Part shown: one piece after another, positions 8,437 through 15,399 of the stretch
How positions within the stretch are numbered: the stretch's first letter is position 1
Layout of the letters: each line of letters starts with the position of its first letter
Source: an uncultured Acidimicrobiales bacterium
GTDB taxonomy: Bacteria; Actinomycetota; Acidimicrobiia; Acidimicrobiales; SZUA-35
Assembly (NCBI GenBank): GCA_937922785.1
Contig: CALAJQ010000029.1
Location: 62,001 to 126,000 of the forward strand
Direction of reading: 5' to 3'
DNA length: 64,000 bases
The notes under the pieces: model-generated
What the model saw: the letters and a program-made list of their open reading frames with translations, nothing else
What the model was told of the DNA's origin: nothing
Databases searched by the model: none
Translations under genes and position numbers: made by a program

Positions 8437-9096
8437 ATGGATTCGGAGACCTCAATTAGCTACGAGAACGCCGGATTTGGAAATCGCACCGAATTCGGAA
8501 CGGCTCCGGCAGTCGTTGTGGTGGACATGTGCAGCGCATATTTTGACCCCCAGTCGCCTCTGTTCCTGAACCGTGCTGAAGTGGCCGATGCGGTCCGCCA
8601 ACTTGTTGCCGACGCCCGAAATTGCGCTGTACCAGTGGTATGGACCACGGTTGAGTACGAAGCCGGAGGTGCAAACGGCGGAGTCTGGTATCAGAAGCTA
8701 CCCAAGATCTTGAATTCCTTTGATGCAGGTAATCCGTTGCGAGATTGGCTTCCTGGCCTTCATCCCGGAGGCGACGAACTAGTAATAGCCAAACAACACG
8801 CCAGCGGATTTTTCGGCACTGACTTAGCTAGCCAACTCCAACAGTTGGGAGCTGATTCGTTGCTGATTGCCGGGGTTTCAACTAGTGGTTGCGTCCGGGC
8901 CACTGCCACTGACGCCTCCGCCCATGGGTTTAAACCGTTTGTAGTGCGCCAGTGTGTTGGGGATCGGACCGACCAAGTTCATGAGTCGAACCTTTTTGAT
9001 CTGAACGCGAAGTACGCCGACGTGATCGATCAGGCCCAAGCCAGCGCTTACCTCCTCAGCATCGCCCCAGCTAACCCAGCTAACCCAGCCAATTGA
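8437..9096 (+). CDS. Isochorismatase-family amidohydrolase (N-carbamoylsarcosine amidase type)
   Basis: A 219-residue cysteine hydrolase with the family triad visible: Asp30 (VVVVDM), Lys119 (VIAKQHASGF) and nucleophile Cys152 in GVSTSGCVRATATDA. The SGCVRATA signature is typical of N-carbamoylsarcosine amidases and maleamate amidohydrolases; RutB, which hydrolyses the RutA product, is in the same superfamily. As the next gene is rutA, this enzyme may do the RutB step (inference). The ATG at 8437 is chosen because TAGATT lies 7 nt upstream (leaderless pattern) and the longer frame runs into the divergent gene. The C-terminus is a PAN-PAN-PAN repeat encoded by a 9-bp tandem repeat. Confidence 0.85.
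   Translation: MDSETSISYENAGFGNRTEFGTAPAVVVVDMCSAYFDPQSPLFLNRAEVADAVRQLVADARNCAVPVVWTTVEYEAGGANGGVWYQKLPKILNSFDAGNPLRDWLPGLHPGGDELVIAKQHASGFFGTDLASQLQQLGADSLLIAGVSTSGCVRATATDASAHGFKPFVVRQCVGDRTDQVHESNLFDLNAKYADVIDQAQASAYLLSIAPANPANPAN
9067..9093 (+). repeat. 9-bp tandem repeat at 3' end of amidohydrolase gene
   Basis: Three copies of CCAGCTAAC (the last one diverged) lie in frame just before the stop and encode Pro-Ala-Asn three times. The tail is beyond the conserved domain, so it is probably a slippage product with no catalytic role. Confidence 0.85.
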
Positions 9097-9146
9097 CCCA
9101 GCCGGGTGACTTGCTCGTGACCGACGTCACAGGCTAGACCGATCTA

Positions 9147-10196
9147 ATGGACCTTGGAATATTCATACCTATTGGCAACAACGGCTGGATGATGTCGAAG
9201 AACGCTCCGCAGTACATGCCGAGCTTTGACCTCAACCGAACAACCGCAGAACGGGCTGAAGCTGCAGGCTTTGAGTTCTTGCTCAGCATGGTGAAACTGC
9301 GCGGTTTTGGTGGCGACACCGAATTCTGGGACCACAACATGGAGTCCTTCACCCTTATGGCTGGCCTTGCCGCCGCCACAGAGAAGATCAACCTGTTTGC
9401 GTCGGTCGCTTTGCCGACCATGGAACCAGCGATGGTTGCCCGCATGGCTTCCACCATCGATGACATTTCCGATGGCCGTTTTGGCATCAACATCGTGTCT
9501 GGTTGGAACCAGATTGAGTACTCACAGATGGGCGTCTGGCCCGGTGACTGGTACTACGAGAAGCGATATGACTACGCCACCGAGTACGTGAAAATCATGA
9601 AGGAGCTTTGGTCCGATGGGGTTAGCGACCTTAAGGGCGAGTACTTCCAGATGGATGACTGCCGCCTATCTCCGCCGCCAAAGAATGGGGGAGTGCCTCT
9701 TGTTTGCGCCGGTCAGTCCGATCGCGGCATGGAGTTCTGCGCCGAATACGGCGACTACCAGTTCATTATTGGCACCGGAGACTTTGACCAAGTACGGGCC
9801 GATGCTGCTCGCTTGGTTGCTGCCGCGGACAAGTCTGGCCGAGACGTGGGCATCTACGTCTTGTTCCAGATCACCATGGGTGACACTGACGAAGAGGCAG
9901 AAGCCAAGTGGCAAAGCTACAAAGACGGCGCTGACCTAGAAGCAATCAAATTCATGACTGGCCAGGCTGAGCTGGACACCGCCGGTGCAACTGCGGAGAA
10001 GATCACAGAGATGCAGGGCGCGTTCAACTTGAACATCGGTCCGATCGTTGGCAGCCACGCAACTATTGCGGGCAAGCTCGATGAGATCTCCGAAATACCG
10101 GGTGTCAAAGGTGTCATGTGTGTCTTCGACGACTATCCGGTTGCCACTCAAGAGTTCGGCGAGAAGATCATGCCGCTCATGAAGTGCCGTAGCTGA
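9147..10196 (+). CDS. rutA: Pyrimidine monooxygenase RutA
   Basis: FMN-dependent luciferase-fold monooxygenase that opens the uracil ring between N3 and C4 to give (peroxy)ureidoacrylate. From memory, the protein (349 residues) matches E. coli RutA along its length: IPIGNNGWMMS, APQYMPSFDLN, KLRGFGGDTEFWDHN, ESFTLMAGLAA, MGVWPGDWYY, KGEYFQMDDCRLSP, CAGQSDRGM and a C-terminal EFGEKIMPLMKCR. This is stronger than a generic LLM-family assignment. No RutC, D, E, F or G homologue is adjacent; only the divergent isochorismatase-type gene could supply the next step. A TAGACC hexamer lies 6 nt upstream of the ATG. The gene is followed immediately by a convergent nitroreductase gene. Confidence 0.92.
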   Translation: MDLGIFIPIGNNGWMMSKNAPQYMPSFDLNRTTAERAEAAGFEFLLSMVKLRGFGGDTEFWDHNMESFTLMAGLAAATEKINLFASVALPTMEPAMVARMASTIDDISDGRFGINIVSGWNQIEYSQMGVWPGDWYYEKRYDYATEYVKIMKELWSDGVSDLKGEYFQMDDCRLSPPPKNGGVPLVCAGQSDRGMEFCAEYGDYQFIIGTGDFDQVRADAARLVAAADKSGRDVGIYVLFQITMGDTDEEAEAKWQSYKDGADLEAIKFMTGQAELDTAGATAEKITEMQGAFNLNIGPIVGSHATIAGKLDEISEIPGVKGVMCVFDDYPVATQEFGEKIMPLMKCRS

Positions 10197-10778
10197 CTAC
10201 TCGGGTCGGGGCTGTGGCGTCAGTCCCTTGAAGGCGAACTGCTCTGTAGGCATGCGCGGGCTTGGGACTTCTTTGGCTTGGAGCTTTTCAGGCAGGGCAG
10301 AAGCGTCGCCCTGGTAACCAAGCGCAAAGCCACACAAGATGTTCGCTTTCTCTGGATCAAGGCCCGTCTTTTCAAAGGCCAGATCCAACTCGACCCCGCC
10401 CATGAGGTGCACCGACAATCCAAGCATTGTGGCTTGATGAGTGAAGCTCATAGTGGCGGCGCCGGTATCAAAGTCTGCTGTACGAGCCATAAAGCCTTCA
10501 AGGCCAGGTCGGGCAATGATCAACCCAATCACAGGAGCTTTGGTGGCCCAGCCGCGGTTGAACTCAGAGATGATCGCCTCCATGTCGGCGCGATCGGGTC
10601 CATCGGTCTCATACAAAAACAGCCATGGCTGGTTGTTCATCCAGCTGGGGGCCCACCGGGCCGCCTCAAACAAGGCACTTAGCTGCTCATCGCTGACGGC
10701 CTTGTCGCTAAAGGATCTTGGTGACCAGCGGTCAAGAAATACTGAGTCGGTTAACGGGGATGCTGAGGTTCGCTCCAT
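10197..10778 (-). CDS. Nitroreductase-family FMN oxidoreductase
   Basis: A 193-residue flavoprotein of the NfsB/FRase fold. FMN-binding features include the N-terminal RWSPRSFSDKAV and AARWAPSWMNNQPW blocks (the Arg and Ser/Asn residues that hold the phosphate and isoalloxazine) and the C-terminal CGFALGYQGD. It probably reduces quinones, nitro compounds or an activated C=C or aldehyde with NAD(P)H. RutE, the malonic semialdehyde reductase of the rut pathway, is also a nitroreductase-fold protein, but this sequence does not resemble RutE closely. TAGAGT lies 6 nt before the ATG on the minus strand. The stop abuts the rutA stop in a convergent arrangement. Confidence 0.85.
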   Translation of the reverse strand: MERTSASPLTDSVFLDRWSPRSFSDKAVSDEQLSALFEAARWAPSWMNNQPWLFLYETDGPDRADMEAIISEFNRGWATKAPVIGLIIARPGLEGFMARTADFDTGAATMSFTHQATMLGLSVHLMGGVELDLAFEKTGLDPEKANILCGFALGYQGDASALPEKLQAKEVPSPRMPTEQFAFKGLTPQPRPE

Positions 10779-10842
10779 GGGCTAACTCTAGAAGCGGGGC
10801 GACAGTTTGGAAGATCTGGGTGAGGCAACTAGAACAGCAGGC

Positions 10843-11331
10843 ATGAGTCGAATCGAAAATGGTGCCGCCTTCGGTGACTTGGGCGGCCTCAACCTAGACA
10901 ACGAGAAGGTTTCTTTCGCCGAACTTACGGCAGGATCCTGGGGCGTAATCAACTTCTATCGAGGCCACTGGTGACCATATTGTCGTCAACAGTTGGTTGA
11001 CTTCGACACTAAGGCTGGCGTCTTCAAGAATCTGAACGTCAAGATAGTCGGTGCATCGGTAGATGACGCCGAACATGCCCTGAAGCTCAAAGAGGGGCTT
11101 CAGCTGAACTACACCCAAATCGTTCACAGCGTGGACGCCAAAGCGATCAGCGATGCTTTGGGAGTGATGACTGGAGTCTTCAAAGACACCACGATCATGC
11201 ATGCCGCTGGCTTCCTGCTTGACCCCGACGGGAACGTCAGCACTTCGGTTATCTCTAGTGGCCCCAACGGTCGGTTCGTCCCGGCTGAGATCATGGCGAA
11301 GGTGGTCTTCGAGCAAGCCCGTCGCAGCTAA
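10843..11331 (+). CDS. Peroxiredoxin-like selenoprotein (TGA read as selenocysteine)
   Basis: Thioredoxin-fold AhpC/TSA (Prx-like) protein of 162 residues, if the in-frame TGA at 10972-10974 is translated. The first 43 codons (ending NFYRGHW) and the codons after the TGA (PYCRQQLVDFD) together give FYRGHW-U-P-Y-C, where the family has FYRG-x-W-C-P-Y-C. The TGA therefore sits exactly at the peroxidatic Cys (Sec44), with a resolving-type Cys47. Both halves are in the same frame and have family-like sequence. A 6-bp hairpin follows at 10985-11001 with its loop 16 nt after the TGA, as expected of a bacterial SECIS. The ATG at 10843 follows a TAGAAC hexamer by 7 nt. The predicted role is peroxide reduction. 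The alternative, a nonsense-mutated pseudogene, is less likely given the exact position. Confidence 0.88.
10985..11001 (+). promoter_or_regulatory. Candidate bacterial SECIS hairpin
   Basis: GTCAAC (10985-10990), loop AGTTG, then GTTGAC (10996-11001): a perfect 6-bp stem with a G at the second loop position. An outer GTC/GAC pairing (10982-10984 with 11005-11007) could extend it past a 3-nt bulge. The loop begins 16 nt after the TGA, within the distance known for bacterial SECIS elements, which lie inside the coding sequence and bind SelB. It supports Sec insertion at 10972. Confidence 0.65.
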
Positions 11332-11342
11332 GGTCAAAGGCC

Positions 11343-11912
11343 ATGAACGAACCGGCCGGTTGGTACTACTCAGAAGGTGATGAACCCGGCACCACCAGGT
11401 TTTGGGATGGTTCAAGTTGGCAGGGAGAACCACACGACGCGCCTGAAATCGATGAGGTCAGTTCCAGTCTGGCTGTCGTCTCACCTGGGGTTCGCTTTGT
11501 CGGCCGGTTCATTGACTGGGCTGTCCTTTCAATAGTTGTGGCCCCTTTGCTGGCCGCTGGTGAGTCAGCTGATGGTTCACTGATTCTTGGCATCACCTAT
11601 AACTGGCTAGCACTCTTAGGATTTGTCCTGTTTCTTTGGGACATGATCTGGATTGGACTGTTTGGGGCGACCCCCGGCAAGTTCATTCTTGGTTACCGGG
11701 TCCTCACTGCTAGCGAACATGAGACTCCTCCGGGCCTAGTGGTTGGTGCTGTTCGCGCCGCTCACCGCCTGCTGTTTTGTATCCCTGTGGTTGGCGAAGT
11801 CTTGTGGCTCTGGGTCGGTGCAATCTCGGTGGGCATGATTCTCACCGGCAAAATGAAGCAAAGCCTGATGGATAAGGCTGCAATCACTATCGTCGCTGCT
11901 CCACCACGTTGA
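11343..11912 (+). CDS. RDD-family membrane protein with N-terminal DUF2510 domain
   Basis: A 189-residue protein. Residues about 3-30 (PAGWYYSEGDEPGTTRFWDGSSW) form a DUF2510 motif, a short Trp-rich module common at the cytoplasmic N-terminus of actinobacterial membrane proteins. The rest is an RDD domain with about four hydrophobic helices, starting GVRFVGRFIDWAVLS with the R..D..D residues and including GATPGKFILGYRV. The function of RDD proteins is unsettled; roles in transport or membrane stress have been proposed. It starts 12 bp after the selenoprotein and has an AAGG ribosome site, so the two are probably co-transcribed. It is paralogous to the next gene. Confidence 0.82.
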   Translation: MNEPAGWYYSEGDEPGTTRFWDGSSWQGEPHDAPEIDEVSSSLAVVSPGVRFVGRFIDWAVLSIVVAPLLAAGESADGSLILGITYNWLALLGFVLFLWDMIWIGLFGATPGKFILGYRVLTASEHETPPGLVVGAVRAAHRLLFCIPVVGEVLWLWVGAISVGMILTGKMKQSLMDKAAITIVAAPPR

Positions 11913-11930
11913 TTCAGCTAGTGTGTCGAG

Positions 11931-12548
11931 ATGAGCGATCAAGGACAACCAGCAGGTTGGTATCACGCTGAGGGCGATCCCCCCGGCACTACAAGGTATT
12001 GGGACGGCATCCAGTGGCAAGGTGGGCCCCAGGCTGCACCCGTTGCCCAACCAGGCGGCAACGTCGGAGCTATGGGTGGTATGGGTGGAACGGGTCAGAC
12101 TTTGGCCACACCTGGCCTGCGTATGGCCGGTCGTCTGATTGACGTCCTGATTAGTTTTGGAATTGCGCTGGTCATCGGTGCAGGAACAATTGACTTTGAC
12201 TCCTTTGGCGACACCGACACTGTCGTCGTCGAGCCAAGCTTTGCTTTGGTAGCCGCGTCGGCCATTATCGCGCTGGCCTATGACACGCTCTTCACGCACT
12301 TCCTGGGTGGAACCCCGGGCAAGTTGTTGTTGGGTATGCGCGTAGCCGAAGCTGACAACGGAATGACCCCTCCTTCGCTGGTGGTTGCCGCTAAGCGTGC
12401 GGCCAACCGTTTGCTCGGATTCATCACTGGCATCGGAGGCATCATTGCCTTGATCATCGGTATCGCATCTCTAGTAATGCTCTTCACCGACGATCGCCAT
12501 CAGACAGTGATGGACAAGATTGCCGGCACTGTCGTAGTTAAAAAGTAG
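11931..12548 (+). CDS. RDD-family membrane protein with DUF2510 domain (paralogue)
   Basis: A 205-residue paralogue of the preceding gene with the same order: DUF2510 (PAGWYHAEGDPPGTTRYWDG), a Gly/Met-rich linker, then an RDD domain (GLRMAGRLIDVLISFG, GGTPGKLLLGMRVAE, LFTDDRHQTVMDKIAGT). About four transmembrane helices are predicted. TAGTGT lies 6 nt upstream of the ATG, so it can be transcribed separately as a leaderless mRNA. The tandem arrangement suggests local duplication. No direct functional clue is visible. Confidence 0.82.
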   Translation: MSDQGQPAGWYHAEGDPPGTTRYWDGIQWQGGPQAAPVAQPGGNVGAMGGMGGTGQTLATPGLRMAGRLIDVLISFGIALVIGAGTIDFDSFGDTDTVVVEPSFALVAASAIIALAYDTLFTHFLGGTPGKLLLGMRVAEADNGMTPPSLVVAAKRAANRLLGFITGIGGIIALIIGIASLVMLFTDDRHQTVMDKIAGTVVVKK

Positions 12549-12580
12549 TCAAGAAATAGCAGTCGAGACGTGGTCAGGCT

Positions 12581-13312
12581 TTAGCAGCCGCCCGTCGATT
12601 TCCTATCTGGAATCGACGGGTCGACCACCTCGATATGCACGTGACCCCAGGCAGGCGATGCAGTGTAAGCATCCACCTGGGAGTCAAACGGCAACAGTCG
12701 AGCCCCAACCGAAACCTGGGTTTGGCCCCCGATGACAGTGTCGCCTGCGCTAACTGTTAGGTCACGGATGTGGAACATCTTGACCTCCCAGCCGGGCTGA
12801 CCGTCAGGTTCAATTACCAGGAAGTTGTCCGAGTGCTGGCAATAAAGCGTGTAGCTGCCGGCCCTGATGACTCGCCCGTCTATAGGTGACACGATTGCGT
12901 TCGCCGGATCTACCACGATGTCCGCAGCTGTCCTTGAGGCGTTGCCGCGGTTGCGGGTGTCCATCACAATCCATGCCGCGGTTGACTCTGTTACCTCCAT
13001 TTGTTGGGCACCGTCATGGGATGACTCGTGGAAGCCGATTCGCTCGACACTGCGAGCGGGGTGTAGCAGCTCAAGGCCACCGGTAGTAGCGAAGATCGGA
13101 TACTCACGACTTTCAACAATCCGCTCAAGCCCGGTCCAAGGCGGCGGCTGGGGCGGAAGCGTTGTAGAGCTCTCAGGGGCGGGTGCGGAAGTAGTTGTGG
13201 GCGCAAGCGAAGTCTCGGTGAGCTCAACTGGCGCCGAACCGGCAGAACCCGAAGAGCCGCAGCCAGCCAATATGAGGCCAGCGATGACGGCTACTGAACG
13301 GCGGCAGTTCAC
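12581..13312 (-). CDS. Lipoprotein with degenerate M23-like domain
   Basis: A 243-residue exported lipoprotein. The GTG at 13312 is chosen because it overlaps the upstream stop (GTGA) and gives a clean signal peptide with lipobox LAGC (Cys18); the longer frame adds a non-signal-like extension. A Ser/Thr/Pro-rich linker to about residue 65 precedes a globular domain. Its second half resembles the M23/LytM beta-fold (SPIDGRVIRAGSYTLYC, later WGHVHIEVVDP), and the final HVHIEV matches the metal-binding H-x-H strand of M23 peptidases. The first His/Asp ligand is not obvious, so it may be inactive. It is translationally coupled to the bicupin gene. Confidence 0.7.
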   Translation of the reverse strand: MNCRRSVAVIAGLILAGCGSSGSAGSAPVELTETSLAPTTTSAPAPESSTTLPPQPPPWTGLERIVESREYPIFATTGGLELLHPARSVERIGFHESSHDGAQQMEVTESTAAWIVMDTRNRGNASRTAADIVVDPANAIVSPIDGRVIRAGSYTLYCQHSDNFLVIEPDGQPGWEVKMFHIRDLTVSAGDTVIGGQTQVSVGARLLPFDSQVDAYTASPAWGHVHIEVVDPSIPDRKSTGGC

Positions 13313-14298
13313 GGTAGGCCCACGAAGTCGACGGCCAGGACTTTGCATGGCCCATAGGAGTCCAGCTGGTGGTTCTGACCGCCAGGGATGACAACACAGT
13401 CGCCGGCGGACATTGGGTGAGTCTCGTCTTGGTAGGTCACGCCAATCTCACCATCGAGGACAACAAGGAGCTGACTTTCGCACTCGATGTTGGTGACAAA
13501 ACTGCGGGCCTGGGATTCAGCCCGGTGCACGTACACCTCGGCCACGCCACCGGTTGCGGTTCCCAGTCCGAAATCGCAGGTCTCGAATCCTGCGTAGGGG
13601 CCAGCTTGCCAATTCGCCTTTGAGTCTTCATGCATCCAATACCGCTGGCCCCGGTAGTCCCGGGTTGGGTTCAGCGAGGCCGTTGGCAGCTGAAGCTTGA
13701 GGTCGGCAAAGGTGTCATGGACCGCCGGCGCTGCGACCTCCACTACTTCCAGGCCGGCGGAACTTTCAAGAACCTGGTGTCGAATATGGGGCGGCTGCAA
13801 CACACAATCTCCGGCCGAGGCCACAAAGGGTTCGCCTTGGTCTTCATAGACCAACCGAACCCAACCTGAGTGCACGTAGATCATCTGGAAACAGATGTTG
13901 TGGAAGTGCACGTAGTCGGCCACAGGTCCAGCGTCAGCGATGTGAATGTGGGAGGCAATTATCCTGCCGCCCTGCCGGGACGGAACAAGATCTCGGTAGG
14001 CCATGCCGGCCCGGCCGTCGCCAAAGTTGGGATGGTCCGCCAGCCTCGTCAGCTCGAACTCGGGTTGGCTCTTAGGCATCTGAGGCGCCGCTTGAACCGA
14101 GCGCAGCTGAACGTCGGAGCCTTCAGCCATCAACTGAATCGAGTGGCCGTCTTTAACTAGCAACGCCACAGACGGGTCATCAGCAGGGGAAATCTGAGCC
14201 ACTCTAAATCCAGAACGAGTTAGCTTGCCAAGATCGCCGGCGAAGTCCAGGGTGGTTCTGTGCTCGCCGATTGGCTCGCTAGCTGCAGGCTTGGACAT
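13309..14298 (-). CDS. Bicupin protein, unknown substrate
   Basis: A 329-residue protein with two cupin barrels. The first, about residues 105-195, has the metal-site pattern in DYVHFHNICFQMIYVHSGWV followed by AGDCVLQPPHIRHQV. The second, about 245-325, has LLVVLDGEIGVTYQDE and SAGDCVVIPGGQNHQLD, with fewer His ligands. It could be a dioxygenase or isomerase such as gentisate/homogentisate-type enzymes, but neither is clearly matched. TACTCT lies 7 nt before the ATG. It diverges from the GrdB-like selenoprotein gene with only 34 bp between starts, which suggests shared control and perhaps a shared substrate. Confidence 0.72.
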   Translation of the reverse strand: MSKPAASEPIGEHRTTLDFAGDLGKLTRSGFRVAQISPADDPSVALLVKDGHSIQLMAEGSDVQLRSVQAAPQMPKSQPEFELTRLADHPNFGDGRAGMAYRDLVPSRQGGRIIASHIHIADAGPVADYVHFHNICFQMIYVHSGWVRLVYEDQGEPFVASAGDCVLQPPHIRHQVLESSAGLEVVEVAAPAVHDTFADLKLQLPTASLNPTRDYRGQRYWMHEDSKANWQAGPYAGFETCDFGLGTATGGVAEVYVHRAESQARSFVTNIECESQLLVVLDGEIGVTYQDETHPMSAGDCVVIPGGQNHQLDSYGPCKVLAVDFVGLP

Positions 14299-14332
14299 CG
14301 ACGCCAGAGTACTGGCCAGCTACGGTTTGGTC

Positions 14333-15295
14333 ATGACGCGAGAGATGATTGCAGGCGCATCCGACCTAGAGCCAGCGGACTACATCGCCGAAACGAAACG
14401 CCTTTATGACGGTCTCGGTTTCGATTCCTATCGCTGGGCCCACAACCCAGAACCCCCAGCATGGCAGCCGATCACGAAGCCGCTAAGTGAGTCCAAGGTG
14501 ATGTTGATCGGCTCGGGCGGTATCTATCGAACCGGCCAAATCGCATTCCACACTAAGGACGACACTTCGGTCAGGGTCATCGACGCAAACACCGAATCAA
14601 GCGAGCTGCGCACCGCACATTTTGCTTATGACCAAACTGACGCACGCGAAGACCCAAACTGTGTCTTTCCGCTAGAGCGGCTTCGGGAGCTAGCGGCTGA
14701 AGGCGTCATTGGAAGCCTGAACGGGAACGCATACGGGTTCATGGGAGGCATCTATTCGACCCGGCGCACGTTGGCTGGCACGGCTGAGATATTGCTGGGG
14801 CAATGCCGGGCCGAGGAGCCAGACCTGGTTCTCCTGGTGCCGGTATGACCGGTTTGTCACCAGTCGGTCGGTCTGATCGCACGCCTTCTAGAAGCAAATG
14901 GATTTCCTACCATCGGGCTGACCTCGGCCCTTTCGATTACCCAAAGCGCTAACCCGCCAAGGTCGGTGTTTGTTGACGCCCCGCTTGGCCATACCGCCGG
15001 GCCGCCTAACGATCCTGAGATGCAAAGGCAGATTCTCACTGAAGCCCTGGTTGGCGCTGTCGAGATGACCGCGCCGGGTGTAATTCGGTTGCCTTATCGG
15101 TGGCACAACGACGGGTGGCGAAGCGACGCGTTGGGCTGGAGTCGTAAGCGTGAATCCGCTGGTGGCGCTAAATCACTTGCTGGCGATACGCGCCAAGATC
15201 GATCCGAAGAGCCCAAGTATCAGAACGAAGCGGACAGGCAAGCGGCACAAGCAATCTCCAACGATGATCAATGCCTTACGTGTCTAGGTCTCTAA
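14333..15295 (+). CDS. GrdB/PrdB-family selenoprotein (TGA read as selenocysteine)
   Basis: Member of the glycine/sarcosine/betaine/D-proline reductase selenoprotein B family (320 residues if the TGA at 14846-14848 is Sec172). Before the TGA, DLVLLVPV matches the strand that precedes Sec in GrdB/PrdB. After it, PVCHQSVGLIARLLEANGFPTIGLTSALSI and the D-P-L-G-H-x-x-G-P-P-N-D-P block match the post-Sec half. The active motif is U-P-V-C-H-Q-S, i.e. UxxC with the second family Cys replaced by Ser. The ATG at 14333 follows TACGGT by 6 nt. Classical members reduce C-N bonds in anaerobes; here the partner subunits (GrdA, GrdC/D, PrdA) are absent, so the reaction is unknown. The last codons run into a 16-bp tandem repeat. 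A SECIS is less clear than in the other selenoprotein gene. Confidence 0.86.
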
Positions 15296-15380
15296 GTGGT
15301 CTGGTCTCTAGTAGGTCTGGTCTCTAAGGGGTCTGGTCTCTAGTAGGTCTGGTCTCTAGCAGGTCTGGTCTCTAGCAAAC
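15285..15380 (+). repeat. 16-bp tandem repeat array (6 units)
   Basis: Six consecutive units of CTGGTCTCTAGTAGGT with a few substitutions, starting at 15285, 15301, 15317, 15333, 15349 and 15365; the first and last are most diverged. The array begins inside the last four codons of the selenoprotein gene (the TAA is in unit 1) and ends 20 bp before the aldo/keto reductase start. No strong hairpin is formed. It looks like a slippage-prone minisatellite. Confidence 0.9.
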
Positions 15381-15399
15381 CTCAGTTAGGGTCATCTTG

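Noticed and set aside
10197-10778. RutE (malonic semialdehyde reductase)
   Set aside because: It shares the nitroreductase fold and lies beside rutA, but its sequence does not resemble RutE beyond general family features.
10993-11331. Peroxiredoxin fragment starting at TTG/ATG after the TGA as a separate gene
   Set aside because: It would lack the active site and first strands. The upstream codons are in frame and have family sequence, so a Sec-containing single gene explains the data better.
14857-15106. Two minus-strand ORFs and a short plus ORF in the second half of the GrdB-like gene
   Set aside because: They overlap the conserved post-TGA half of the selenoprotein, which has clear family sequence.
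15285-15380. CRISPR array
   Set aside because: Units of 16 bp are directly adjacent with no spacers and there are no cas genes.
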